Origin: an uncultured Lachnospiraceae bacterium
Lineage (GTDB): Bacteria > Bacillota > Clostridia > Lachnospirales > Lachnospiraceae
Assembly (NCBI GenBank): GCA_900316805.1
Contig: ONEJ01000027.1
Span: forward strand, 1-41,978
Reading direction: 5' to 3'
Length of the DNA: 41,978 nucleotides
Shown here: positions 1-8,421 of the stretch, piece by piece
Layout: each line of letters opens with the position of its first letter
Numbering within the stretch: position 1 is the first letter of the stretch
Notes under the pieces: model-generated
Database searches by the model: none
The model's input: only the letters and a program-made list of their open reading frames with translations
Told to the model about the DNA's origin: nothing
Made by a program: the position numbers and the translations under genes

Positions 1-3
1 AGT

Positions 4-130
4 ATGAATTTTCATATGCAAGGCGGATTTTCGACGGCGTAGCGGGGGCTACGGCTAGAAAATCCAACGAAGCAGATGGAAATTCAGGCAAGTCATATGG
101 CCAGATACTTATTATTCGGTGTACTAGTGT
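4..130 (+). repeat. Structured 127-bp dispersed repeat, copy A
   Basis: This segment matches the reverse complement of 25092-25218 along its full length without gaps; I count about 12 mismatches in 127 bases. It can fold: GGATTTTC at 25-32 pairs with GAAAATCC at 58-65, and inside that CGTAGC (38-43) pairs with GCTACG (48-53) around a GGGG loop. Two CATATG palindromes lie near its ends. One reading frame stays open through both copies. I infer a dispersed structured repeat, either a noncoding RNA or a small non-autonomous element. No transposase is nearby. Confidence 0.8.
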
Positions 131-174
131 CCAAATATCATCTTATAAACAAAATCAAGAACATAATCCAGCAT
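124..174 (-). CDS. Possible 16-residue hydrophobic peptide gene
   Basis: A very strong ribosome binding site (AAAGGAGGTG) lies about six bases before an ATG at 174. The frame reads MLDYVLDFVYKMIFGH and stops at 124-126, just inside the end of repeat copy A. The peptide is hydrophobic with two acidic residues and no cysteine, so it does not look like a thiolactone autoinducer. It is divergent from the GHKL kinase. It could be a short membrane-active peptide, a leader peptide, or the fossil start of a larger gene cut off by the repeat. Only the ribosome binding site argues for translation. Confidence 0.35.
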   Translation of the reverse strand: MLDYVLDFVYKMIFGH

Positions 175-280
175 ATTTTACACCTCCTTTTTTTAGGAAA
201 GCATAAAATATCTCCCGGCAATTCACTATTACATCAATAGGATGCTTTTATGTAGGATAATGTTATGTAAAGGACTGCTT

Positions 281-1750
281 ATGTATTTTTTCATCTTAAA
301 GAATTTTTTTATTCTGATAACTTGTTTTTATGTATACACCAAATTAATGAACATAAAGACTTCCTTTTCGAAAATATTAATTTGCAGTACCATTCTGTCG
401 GTTACTACCTCGGTTCTTACCATAAACAGCCGATTGTTCTGTGTTGTCTTCTCGTATACTTTGTTTTACTTTGCCGCACTGATTGCATTCTATTCCACCC
501 CTAAATTATGTTTTACCGTATCAATGATTGCCTATGCATTTAGCAACGGCTGTTTCATCCTATCAAGCATATTTTGGGGCGTTGTGTTTTTTCTTTTGTC
601 TAAATTAAATTATTCACCTACAGATGTCATCTCCTCTATCTGCTGTGGAATTTTATCCTTCAGCATCGCTCATATTCCCTTCCAATTCAGGAAGTACCAA
701 AAAGGAATCAAGAATATCTGCAGTGAAAATTTTTCCAATATCGTATTTTATGTTGGTCTGCTGATTATTCTCATTTTGACGGTTGGATATCAGATTTCCC
801 GCCCAAGTAAAATTGATCTGTTTATGCCCTACTATATATTATTAGCAGCAGCTCTCCTCTTTCTCCTCTGGAAGCAGCAGATCAAGCGCTACTATCTGGC
901 CAAACTTCGAAAATTAGAATTAGAATCCCTCCGGCAGGAGCTTGAAGAAAAAGATGCGAAAATAAGAGCTTTAATGAAGAGCAATGAGGATTTGGCTCGA
1001 ACCATCCACAAAGACAACAAGCTCATTCCGGCAATGCTTTCTGCCATCACCGACTATTTAGAAAGTTCCGGTTCTGATGATTCCGGTGGCACCGTACAGG
1101 CAGAAGCACTGATCCGGCAGTTGAATGCTCTGGGCAGCGACCGCATGAAGCTTCTTGAAAAATCCACCCGGACCGACAGCACACTCCCGCAAACCGGACA
1201 CGCGGCAGTAGACGCGATGCTCAGTTATATGGGAAAACGGGCGGAAGCGGAGAAAATTACATATCAGGTAAAACTGCATCCTGAATTTCCAGCCCGGATC
1301 GGAACAGAAATTTCTGAATCCGATCTGACCCATCTGCTTTCTGATCTGATAGAAAATGCATTGATTGCCACAAAATCAACCGATACCAGATCTGTGCTGG
1401 TGCATCTTGGCATCCTCTCTGATGCACCGGCCGTAGAAATCAGTGACACCGGTCTTCCCTTTGCGCCGGAGGTATATGAAGATCTTGGACTATCCCGGCA
1501 TTCCACCCACCTGGACAGCGGCGGAAGTGGTATAGGACTCATGGATATCTGGAAGCTCAAGAAAAAGTATGCTGCTTCCCTGCATATCTATGAATATCCA
1601 ACAGATTCAAAGGTATTTAACAAAAAGATCTGCCTTGTTTTTGACCATCGGAAACATTACCTGATCCAAAGCTGCCGAGCAGAAGAACTGTTGCAGGTAC
1701 ACACCCGCGGAGACCTCTACATTCTTCCTCTCGATAAGGCAGCAAGCTAA
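281..1750 (+). CDS. GHKL-domain sensor histidine kinase, AgrC-like
   Basis: This is a membrane sensor kinase of about 489 residues. The first ~205 residues form several hydrophobic segments, followed by a charged coiled coil (residues ~210-250, rich in E, K and L) and the segment RTIHKDNK, whose histidine may be the phosphate acceptor. The C-terminal ATPase domain shows an N-box (DLIENA), a G1-like box (ISDTGLPF) and a G2-like box (GSGIGL), typical of HATPase_c_5/GHKL kinases that sense peptides or envelope state. I prefer the ATG at 281, which has AAAGGA seven bases upstream, over in-frame ATGs at 242 and 260. No response regulator lies beside it in the window; a partner could be outside the left edge or elsewhere. 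The ligand cannot be read from the sequence. Confidence 0.8.
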   Translation: MYFFILKNFFILITCFYVYTKLMNIKTSFSKILICSTILSVTTSVLTINSRLFCVVFSYTLFYFAALIAFYSTPKLCFTVSMIAYAFSNGCFILSSIFWGVVFFLLSKLNYSPTDVISSICCGILSFSIAHIPFQFRKYQKGIKNICSENFSNIVFYVGLLIILILTVGYQISRPSKIDLFMPYYILLAAALLFLLWKQQIKRYYLAKLRKLELESLRQELEEKDAKIRALMKSNEDLARTIHKDNKLIPAMLSAITDYLESSGSDDSGGTVQAEALIRQLNALGSDRMKLLEKSTRTDSTLPQTGHAAVDAMLSYMGKRAEAEKITYQVKLHPEFPARIGTEISESDLTHLLSDLIENALIATKSTDTRSVLVHLGILSDAPAVEISDTGLPFAPEVYEDLGLSRHSTHLDSGGSGIGLMDIWKLKKKYAASLHIYEYPTDSKVFNKKICLVFDHRKHYLIQSCRAEELLQVHTRGDLYILPLDKAAS

Positions 1751-1785
1751 ATTATGTATTTTTTACCATACATATTTGAAAAATC

Positions 1786-1814
1786 TTGCACTTTGGGAAC
1801 TATGTTGCTATATT
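1786..1814 (+). promoter_or_regulatory. Sigma-A-type promoter of the cation transporter
   Basis: TTGCAC (1786-1791) and TATATT (1809-1814) are separated by exactly 17 bases, in the short gap between the kinase gene and the transporter gene. It would allow the transporter to be expressed independently of the kinase. Confidence 0.5.
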
Positions 1815-1860
1815 GTGAGGATATACATAAAACATTAGCTCTTAAAGGGGAAATATTTTT

Positions 1861-2742
1861 ATGACAAATGATTTTCAGAAAACTGCCAATCGGGTTTCCC
1901 TGGTTAGCATCTTTGGCAATCTGATTCTTTCGGCTTTCAAACTTCTGGCAGGCATCATTGCCCACTCCGGTGCCATGATCTCCGACGCTGTTCATTCGGC
2001 ATCAGATGTGTTCAGTACAATTGTAGTAATCATCGGAATCCGCGTCTCTGCCAAGGACTCTGACAAAGATCATCCTTACGGTCATGAGCGGATGGAATGT
2101 GTGGCAGCTGTCATCCTTGCGACCATTCTGCTGATTACCGGCTTGTCCATCGGAATCGATGCCGTCCGGACTATTATAGGCGGCAATTACGGCGATCTGG
2201 CTGTCCCGGGGATGCTGGCTCTTGTAGCGGCAATCATTTCAATCATCACCAAGGAAGCCATGTTCTGGTACACCAGGATTAACGCAAAACGCATTGACTC
2301 CTCTGCGCTGCTGGCAGACGCCTGGCATCACCGTTCCGATGCCCTTTCCTCCATCGGGGCTATGATTGGTATCGCTTTTGCAAGGCTGGGATTTCCCATT
2401 ATGGATCCCATCGCGAGCCTTGTGATCTGCCTGTTCATCGCAAAGGCCTCCTACGACATTTTCAAGGATGCCATCAATAAAATGGTGGATCACGCCTGTG
2501 ACGAGGAAACTGAGGAACAGTTCCGCAGCTGTGCAGCCAGTGAAGAAGGCGTTCTTCGCATCGATGATCTGCGCACCCGTGAATTTGGTAATAAAATATA
2601 TGTGGATATTGAAATTTCTGCCGATGGGAACCATACCCTGTGGGAAACCCATGATATCGCCGAGCGGGTTCATAACAAACTGGAGGAACAGTTTCCGAAG
2701 GTGAAGCATGTGATGGTGCATGTGAATCCCTATACGGAATAA
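1861..2742 (+). CDS. Cation diffusion facilitator family transporter
   Basis: This 293-residue protein is a full-length CDF (FieF/ZitB-like) inner-membrane antiporter, a family that exports divalent metals such as Zn, Fe, Mn or Cd in exchange for protons. Six hydrophobic segments fill residues ~15-205. The metal-site motifs are visible as SDAVHSASD in the second membrane helix and DAWHHRSD in the fifth. A soluble C-terminal domain (~210-293) carries histidines near its end (HVMVHVNP), as in the family's cytoplasmic dimer domain. The ribosome binding site AAAGGGG precedes the ATG. The gene has its own promoter and is followed by a strong hairpin terminator. The metal cannot be assigned from sequence alone. 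Confidence 0.9.
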   Translation: MTNDFQKTANRVSLVSIFGNLILSAFKLLAGIIAHSGAMISDAVHSASDVFSTIVVIIGIRVSAKDSDKDHPYGHERMECVAAVILATILLITGLSIGIDAVRTIIGGNYGDLAVPGMLALVAAIISIITKEAMFWYTRINAKRIDSSALLADAWHHRSDALSSIGAMIGIAFARLGFPIMDPIASLVICLFIAKASYDIFKDAINKMVDHACDEETEEQFRSCAASEEGVLRIDDLRTREFGNKIYVDIEISADGNHTLWETHDIAERVHNKLEEQFPKVKHVMVHVNPYTE

Positions 2743-2760
2743 CACACTGAAAAAATGCAC

Positions 2761-2812
2761 AAAAGAGTCCTATACTGCTTTGTTTTTTGCAGTGATGTGG
2801 GACTCTTTTTTC
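2761..2812. terminator. Bidirectional hairpin terminator
   Basis: AAAAGAGTCC (2761-2770) pairs perfectly with GGACTCTTTT (2799-2808), and an inner ACTGC/GCAGT stem extends the hairpin. A T-run follows on the + strand and an A-run precedes it, so it can stop transcription in both directions. It ends the transporter gene and also sits in the wreckage of the oxidoreductase pseudogene. Confidence 0.8.
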
Positions 2813-2819
2813 CTTCCTC

Positions 2820-3780
2820 TGCCATCCCCGATGATATAAAGCCCGGGGTATTTGGACTGCGGAAAAATGCTTTGCCACCAGAAGGGCAAAGTTGGTATTT
2901 TCCGCGCGAAGATCCGGACTGTCATAGCTGTGGCCGTTGACGGTAACAATACCGTTGGTGTTCTCATTTACCACCATGCCGTAAGGATTCATACAGAAGG
3001 TTCTTACATTGTCCTCAAATCGTTCCGTCCGATACACGATCTTGCTCTCATAGAGTTCGTCCGTCAGATGAGAAAAAATGATGGCTGGAAGTTCCACCCG
3101 GACACCGATATCCAACCGGTTGGATTTGGTGGGAATGGCAAGGTCACTGCAGACCTGCTCCATCCACTTACTTCCGCTCCTTCCCACAGACACAATACAT
3201 CTGCGGCAGTCATAGGTTTTGTCCTTTGTCAAAACACGGTAGCCATCCTCTGCCACCTCAATCTTTTCCACCGGCGTATCGAAAAAGAAGTCCATGTGTT
3301 CCTTCATCTCGTTGTACAGATTCTCCAGAACCACGTAGTTGACGTCTGTCCCCAGATGGCGCACAGAAGCATCCAGCAGTTTCAACTTATTCTGCATGCA
3401 GAGCTTCTTGAGAGAAGTTCCGGCAGTGGAATACATTTTCGTTCCCTCGCCACCGTGGGACATATTGATGCTGTCCACATATTTCATCAGTTCAAAAGCC
3501 CGTTCTCTTCCGATGTACTCATAGAGGGTGCCGCCAAAATCGTTGGTGATATTGTATTTTCCATCGGAAAAAGTTCCCGCCCCGCCAAATCCGTTCATGA
3601 TGGCGCAGGTCTTACACTTGATACAGCTTTTGACCTGATTTCCGTCAATGGGACAATGGCGCTGCTCCAGAGAATGTCCCCCATCAAATACAGCAATTTT
3701 TAAGTCTTTTCTCTTCTGCATCAGTTGTAGGCCGAAAAGATTCCTCCCGGTCCTGCTCCGATAATAATCACATCATACAT
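2820..3780 (-). pseudogene. Decayed FAD-dependent oxidoreductase (COG2509-like)
   Basis: The start at 3780 has a good ribosome binding site and encodes the Rossmann motif VIIIGAGPGG, but the frame hits TGA at 3721-3723. Shifting one base restores the expected continuation (L-M-Q-K-R-K-D), so a single-base deletion near 3724-3727 breaks the gene. The long middle part is intact in the other frame (IKCKTCAIMNGFGGAG; SVGRSGSKW; NGIVTVNGHSY; ENTNFALLV). It then stops matching around 2870 and jumps, in yet another frame, to YPGLYIIGDG, a C-terminal FAD-binding motif of this family. This implies an internal deletion of roughly a hundred or more codons. The remainder after IGDG is missing. COG2509 proteins are uncharacterised FAD-dependent dehydrogenases. 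The open frame continues artificially into the antisense of the transporter gene, which I do not regard as coding. Confidence 0.75.
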
Positions 3781-3827
3781 CCTTTATTCCTCCCATACAC
3801 TGAATAACTTTTGGCAACCTTTTTATG

Positions 3828-3863
3828 AAAAATCAGCCCCCTGCTGATGCAGCATGGGGGCTG
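3828..3863 (-). terminator. Rho-independent terminator of leuA
   Basis: On the minus strand CAGCCCCC (3863-3856) pairs with GGGGGCTG (3841-3834) around a 14-base loop and is followed by ATTTTT. It lies 22 bases past the stop codon of the isopropylmalate synthase gene. Confidence 0.85.
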
Positions 3864-3884
3864 TGGTTAATTTTTCAAACAAAT

Positions 3885-5885
3885 TTATTTATTCTCCCGA
3901 CTCTGGTTGCGGTACTGCAGCGGCGTCTTGTCGAAGGTTTTCTTAAAGGTGCGGGTGAAATGCTCCACATTCTGATACCCTACTGCATAGGCAATGTTTT
4001 CAACGGTCATATTGCCGTTCTTCAGAAGAGTCTTGGCACGTTTCATACGGATGCGGGCCACATGCTCCCCGAAGGTCTTGCCGGATTTATCCTTAATATA
4101 CTTGGAAATATAAGGCTCCGACAGATGGAACTGCTCTGCCATACTCTCCAGGGTCACCGTCTGGTAATTGTTCTGGATATAGTTAAGCATTGCCGTCAGA
4201 CGCTCATCCTGACCCTCTTCATTCTGCTCAATCTGCGGCAGTTTATTCACGGCAACGATCAGCGCGTCGATGGAAGCACGGATAATATCCTCATCCATGC
4301 CGACACCCCAGTAATTCTTTCCGTCGCAGGTAATGCCCACATAGGCAATGGCCTTGGAGGAAGAGCCATGGGAAAGGGCGTGCTCCTCATAGGTGGAAAG
4401 CTCATAGCTGACGCCGAAGAACTGCTTGAAGGTGTTGCTGACTGCATCCAGACGTCCGTTACCGTTGGCATCTACGATTGTCTTCTTACCGCCACATACA
4501 ATTTCCACCTCTGCCATAATACCGTCATTCTGCTTAAAGTGGCAGGAATTTATAGTGAAATACGGTCTCGGATTGACATACTGCTCCTCGAAAATATTGT
4601 AAACCCACTGAGGAGAAAGCTCCTTGTGCTCCTCATCGGAAACCTGCTTTACCGCATAGCCGACTTCCTCCCGCATTGCCATTGGCAGGGAAATAGAGAA
4701 GTTCTGCTTTAAGATGTAGCTGATTCCGCCCTTGCCGGACTGGCTGTTGATGCGGATGACATCGGAATCGTAGGTTCTTCCCACATCCACCGGATCGATG
4801 GGCAGATACGGAACGGTCCAGGTCTTTAAGTTTTTCTCCTCACGCCATGCCATACCCTTGGCGATAGCATCCTGATGAGAACCAGAAAAAGCGGAAAATA
4901 CGAGATTTCCTGCATAAGGAGCACGATCTCCCACCTGCATTCTGGTAAGGCGCTCATAGGTCTCGCGAATCTTTGGCATATTTTCAAAATCAAGTCCAGG
5001 ATCCACACCATAGGAATACATATTCATGGCAACGGTGATAATATCCACGTTACCGGTACGCTCGCCGTTTCCGAAGAGGGTTCCCTCGATACGGTCCGCT
5101 CCCGCAAGAATACCAAGCTCCGCATCACTGACACCGCAGCCTCTGTCGTTGTGCGGGTGCAGACTTAATACCACATTGTCTCTGTATTTCAGATGCTTGC
5201 TCACATACTCGATCTGGGTGGCAAATACATGAGGCATCGCCGTCTCCACGGTGGCCGGAATATTGATGATGGCCTTGTGCTCCGCATCCGGCTGCCATAC
5301 ATCCAGCACTGCGTTGCAGACATCCACCGCATATTCTACTTCCGTACCATGGAAGCTCTCCGGACTGTACTCAAAGGAAAAATCCCCGTCCGTCTCTAAA
5401 GCCAATTCCTTCAGAAGCTTTGCCCCGTCCACAGCCAGCTTCATGATCTGATCCTTATCCTTCTTAAACACCTGCTCACGCTGAGCCACAGAGGTGGAAT
5501 TGTACAGATGGATTACTGCGTGTGGCGCTCCCTTTACCGCCTCAAAGGTCTTCTTAATAATGTGCTCTCTGGCCTGAGTCAGCACCTGAACCGTCACATC
5601 ATCCGGGATCATATCCCGCTCGATCAGAGTTCTCATAAAAATAAACTCCGTCTCAGAGGCTGCCGGGAAGCCCACCTCGATTTCCTTAAAGCCGATATCC
5701 ACAAGCATCTGGAAAAATTCCAGTTTCTCGTCCAGACTCATAGGCTCGATCAGCGCCTGATTGCCGTCACGTAAATCAACGGAACACCAGATTGGTGCCT
5801 TTTCTATATGATCCTTCTTCACCCAGTCATATTCACAAACCGGTGGAAGGAAATACTGTCTCTCGTACTTGTCATAATTCTTCAT
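3885..5885 (-). CDS. leuA: 2-isopropylmalate synthase fused to an AraC-type DNA-binding domain
   Basis: Residues 1 to ~555 are a complete type-2 LeuA, which condenses acetyl-CoA with 2-oxoisovalerate in the first committed step of leucine synthesis. The catalytic HMGL-like barrel shows the metal/substrate motif DLRDGNQ (residues 37-43), the metal histidines in HPHNDRG, and GNGERTGN. The C-terminal LeuA regulatory/dimer domain follows, with VDANGNGRLDA and YVGITCDGKNYWGVGMDEDI. After a short E/Q/D-rich linker, residues ~562-666 form a full AraC/XylS double helix-turn-helix: MAEQFHLSEPYISKYIKDKSG as the first HTH and IAYAVGYQNVEHFTRTFKK as the second, ending in the usual TPLQYR. There is no stop or frameshift between the parts. 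The ATG follows AGAGGATC and the gene stands alone with its own terminator. I infer that the protein may bind DNA in response to leucine or substrate, perhaps at its own or other leu/ilv promoters. Confidence 0.93.
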   Translation of the reverse strand: MKNYDKYERQYFLPPVCEYDWVKKDHIEKAPIWCSVDLRDGNQALIEPMSLDEKLEFFQMLVDIGFKEIEVGFPAASETEFIFMRTLIERDMIPDDVTVQVLTQAREHIIKKTFEAVKGAPHAVIHLYNSTSVAQREQVFKKDKDQIMKLAVDGAKLLKELALETDGDFSFEYSPESFHGTEVEYAVDVCNAVLDVWQPDAEHKAIINIPATVETAMPHVFATQIEYVSKHLKYRDNVVLSLHPHNDRGCGVSDAELGILAGADRIEGTLFGNGERTGNVDIITVAMNMYSYGVDPGLDFENMPKIRETYERLTRMQVGDRAPYAGNLVFSAFSGSHQDAIAKGMAWREEKNLKTWTVPYLPIDPVDVGRTYDSDVIRINSQSGKGGISYILKQNFSISLPMAMREEVGYAVKQVSDEEHKELSPQWVYNIFEEQYVNPRPYFTINSCHFKQNDGIMAEVEIVCGGKKTIVDANGNGRLDAVSNTFKQFFGVSYELSTYEEHALSHGSSSKAIAYVGITCDGKNYWGVGMDEDIIRASIDALIVAVNKLPQIEQNEEGQDERLTAMLNYIQNNYQTVTLESMAEQFHLSEPYISKYIKDKSGKTFGEHVARIRMKRAKTLLKNGNMTVENIAYAVGYQNVEHFTRTFKKTFDKTPLQYRNQSRENK

Positions 5886-5933
5886 GATGATCCTCTTTTC
5901 TAATCAAATAAATATTATCAATTTCTTTGACCT

Positions 5934-5942
5934 ATTTTAGCA
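5934..5942 (-). promoter_or_regulatory. Possible extended -10 promoter of leuA
   Basis: The minus strand reads TGCTAAAAT about 50 bases before the leuA start codon, an extended -10 element without a convincing -35. Just upstream (5943-5960) is a run of overlapping short repeats (TAGCA, GCATGC, ATGC-GTT-GCAT) that could be an operator for the AraC domain. Both points are tentative. Confidence 0.35.
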
Positions 5943-6004
5943 TAGCATGCAACGCATTGGAATGATTAAATTTATTCAGTTTTATTGATTTATTTTAACA
6001 TCCT

Positions 6005-6640
6005 TTAGGCATGATAGGACCTTCTTTTCCTCCTTTTTCTTCTGCGGGGTTTCTGTCCGTTCTCCTTCCGGAATGTCTGAATGGTGTCCCAGATCTTCGT
6101 ATAGTCCCGCTGAAACAGTTCCTCGGAAATCTGCAGAGAAAGCGTCTCCCCCGGAACCGTCTCCACGATCTTATCAGCCACAAACCGCTTGCTTTTCTGC
6201 TTGTAGGCATGCATGCCGTTGAGTTCCTGAATGTGGGCCAGCTCCGGCCGCCAGAGTATCTCAATCTTTCGGTTTGGATCCATCCGGGGATTCTTTTCCG
6301 GCTGACGCAGCAGATAAAAATCGGTATGGTCTTCTTCCTGCTCCACGGTAATGATGCCCCACCACCGGGGCACATGTTCTTCCACATGGGCTCCGTGGCT
6401 GGCTCCCACCACAATCATATTATAATCATAGTAAAGATTGTAGTCCTTTACCTGCCTCTCCAGCCTGGCATAGGTATCTGCATCACTTTTGATCTCAATG
6501 CCATAAAGGGCATTTGGCACCACCATCACCACATCGGCTCTGGACTTTCCCATCACCTGTTCTTCCAGAAGTCGGACTTTTCCAAAAGTATTCTCCAGGT
6601 ACTCAAACAGCGGTTCCCTGATATCTTTATCGTACAGCAT
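6005..6640 (-). CDS. sce7726 family protein (PD-(D/E)XK nuclease-like fold)
   Basis: This is a 211-residue protein of the sce7726 type. The N-terminal part, DIREPLFEYLE then LLEEQVMGKSRADVVMV followed by YGIEIKSD, has the pattern D-(x)n-E-x-K (D in RADVVMV, E and K in GIEIKSD) expected for a PD-(D/E)XK nuclease core, then a conserved QVKDYN helix. The C-terminus is a very basic tail (RRRKRRKRR), which could bind nucleic acid. The molecular role of the family is not established. It overlaps the thioesterase stop codon by one base (TAATG), so the two genes are translationally coupled and co-transcribed with the MATE transporter gene. Confidence 0.75.
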   Translation of the reverse strand: MLYDKDIREPLFEYLENTFGKVRLLEEQVMGKSRADVVMVVPNALYGIEIKSDADTYARLERQVKDYNLYYDYNMIVVGASHGAHVEEHVPRWWGIITVEQEEDHTDFYLLRQPEKNPRMDPNRKIEILWRPELAHIQELNGMHAYKQKSKRFVADKIVETVPGETLSLQISEELFQRDYTKIWDTIQTFRKENGQKPRRRKRRKRRSYHA

Positions 6641-7029
6641 TACTTCTCCAGTTTGGCATCTGCTTTTGCCTGGAATTTCTCGTTGAATACGATAAAACGC
6701 TCATGCTCGCCCTCTCCGATAAGCCCCTTCTCATCAAAGGCCTTTACGGAAAATGTCAGGGCTCTGCCATCCACCTCCACCAGTTCTGTCTCACAGACCA
6801 CCTTCATTCCCACCGGTGTGGCAGCTACATGCTTCACCTTCAATGCCGTACCCACCGTGCCGCTTCCCTCTTCCAATTCTCCCGCCACACTTTCGAAAGC
6901 AGTGTTTTCCATCAGAGCAATCATGGCCGGTGTGGCAAAGACATCCAGTGTGCCGCTGCCCATGGCTTTGGCTGTTTTCTCCTGTGTAACAACGATTTCT
7001 TTTCTTCCTTTCATTCCTGTTTCTAACAT
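6640..7029 (-). CDS. Hotdog-fold thioesterase family protein
   Basis: The 129-residue protein resembles the FlK-like (fluoroacetyl-CoA thioesterase-like) hotdog family. The pattern is MGSGTLDVFATPAMIALMENTA, then a long helix, GTALKVKHVAATPVGM and a C-terminal sheet ending in GEGEHERFIVF. These small enzymes hydrolyse acyl-CoA thioesters in the cytoplasm as dimers. The threonine, glutamate and histidine positions that act in FlK have plausible counterparts here (ATP, MENTA, KHVA), but the substrate is unknown. A GAGG ribosome binding site precedes the ATG. The gene lies 18 bases after the MATE gene and overlaps the next gene by one base. Confidence 0.8.
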   Translation of the reverse strand: MLETGMKGRKEIVVTQEKTAKAMGSGTLDVFATPAMIALMENTAFESVAGELEEGSGTVGTALKVKHVAATPVGMKVVCETELVEVDGRALTFSVKAFDEKGLIGEGEHERFIVFNEKFQAKADAKLEK

Positions 7030-7047
7030 GCTTTTTCCTCTCTCTTT

Positions 7048-8421
7048 CTACACCAGTTTAATCTTCTTCCAGCCCCCCTGCCGGTAGCGGCAGTAAGCGA
7101 TCAGGAAACCTACGCCCCAGCCAATGGGGTTTGCCCAGATAATGATCATGCCCGCCGTAGCATCTGCCAGCAGAAACGTCAGAGACACCCGCAAAGCAAG
7201 ATTGATCAATGTAATAGACAGAAACCACCTCATATCTCCTGCGCCGCGAAGAACAGAGCTGGTGACGGTCATAGCTCCCATGACAAAGTAGAACATGGAA
7301 ACCAGACTAATGTATTTTGCACCCACAGCGATAGCCGCAGCATCTGTGGAAGCGTCCATAAAGGCACCCACGCAGGCATCCCCGAAAAAGAACATAATCA
7401 CACCAATGAGAAGTCCAATTCCCATGCCCATCACAAGACCGATGTGGTATCCCTGCTTTGCCCGCTCCGGCTTGCCGGCTCCCATATTCTGAGCCACAAA
7501 GGTGGACACGGCATTTCCCGCATTGACCATGGGGACAATGGCGATGCCGTCAATCTTGCAGGCCGCAGTATAGCCGGCGATGAACACCGGGCCGAACCGG
7601 TTTACCACTGTCTGAATCAGAAGCATTCCCACGGAAACCATGGACTGCTGCAGAATGGTGGGAATCGCCACTCTGGTCATATTGGAAAGCATCTTCCCGT
7701 CAAAATACCGGAAACTCCCGCATTGGATCCTGCTCAGCTTATGCAGCAGTACTCCGAAAGAGAGAACTGCAGAAAGCGCCTGAGCGATAAGGGTAGCCCA
7801 GGCTGCCCCGGCAATCCCCCAGCCGAATTTTCCCACAAACAAAAGATCCAGCCCGATATTAAATACAGAGGAAAACAACAGAAAGTACAAAGGCTTCTTC
7901 GAATCCCCCAGGGCATTAAACACCGCCGAAAATGCGTTGTACAGAAATAAAAAGAAAAATCCATAAAAATAGATATTCATATAAGTTTCGGCACCGGAAA
8001 ATATATCCCTCGGCGTACCCATCAGCTGTAAAATGCTGCGGCTGAAGACTCTTCCTGTGATACTTAACAGCAGGGAAAAGACCATGATGGAAATCAGCGC
8101 GGTGGAAATCGCCGTCTTCATTTCCCTGATCTTCTCTGCCCCGAAGAGCTGGGAGATCACCACGGAACATCCTATTCCCGTTCCCACAGCCACCATGACA
8201 AACAGCATGGTAATGGCGGTGGAAACACCAACTGCTGCCAGAGCCTCCTGCCCCACCAGCTTTCCTACGATCATGGAATCCACCAGATTATATAACTGCT
8301 GAAAGAGATTTCCCAGAATCATAGGGATTGCAAAGGTCACCATACAGCGGACGGGACTGCCCTCCGTCATGCTTCCTTTTCTATTTGTTTCTATTTGACC
8401 TTTTTGTTCTTCTTCTGACAT
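7048..8421 (-). CDS. MATE family efflux transporter
   Basis: This 457-residue integral membrane protein has the twelve-helix arrangement of MATE exporters, which expel drugs or metabolites using Na+ or H+ gradients. The opening GSPVRCMVTFAIPMILGNLFQQLYNLVDSMIVGKLVG and the repeat of this design near residue 240 (RVAIPTILQQSMVSVGML) mark the two six-helix halves. NAGNAVSTFVAQNMGAGKPERAKQG is also typical. I start it at the ATG at 8421 because GGAGG lies five bases upstream; an in-frame GTG at 8433 would overlap that ribosome binding site. It heads an operon with the thioesterase and the sce7726 protein. The substrate is unknown. Confidence 0.92.
   Translation of the reverse strand: MSEEEQKGQIETNRKGSMTEGSPVRCMVTFAIPMILGNLFQQLYNLVDSMIVGKLVGQEALAAVGVSTAITMLFVMVAVGTGIGCSVVISQLFGAEKIREMKTAISTALISIMVFSLLLSITGRVFSRSILQLMGTPRDIFSGAETYMNIYFYGFFFLFLYNAFSAVFNALGDSKKPLYFLLFSSVFNIGLDLLFVGKFGWGIAGAAWATLIAQALSAVLSFGVLLHKLSRIQCGSFRYFDGKMLSNMTRVAIPTILQQSMVSVGMLLIQTVVNRFGPVFIAGYTAACKIDGIAIVPMVNAGNAVSTFVAQNMGAGKPERAKQGYHIGLVMGMGIGLLIGVIMFFFGDACVGAFMDASTDAAAIAVGAKYISLVSMFYFVMGAMTVTSSVLRGAGDMRWFLSITLINLALRVSLTFLLADATAGMIIIWANPIGWGVGFLIAYCRYRQGGWKKIKLV

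Noticed and set aside
2474-2850. C-terminal extension of the oxidoreductase frame into the transporter gene
   Set aside because: The residues after about 2870 do not fit the family and the region is the antisense of a well-supported transporter.
2852-3703. Long open frame on the plus strand opposite the oxidoreductase pseudogene
   Set aside because: It is antisense to a recognisable protein family and has no ribosome binding site or own motifs; it is a mirror frame.
6011-7087. 358-codon plus-strand frame across the sce7726 and thioesterase genes
   Set aside because: It runs antisense through two well-supported overlapping genes and its translation is low-complexity (His/Pro/Ser-rich).
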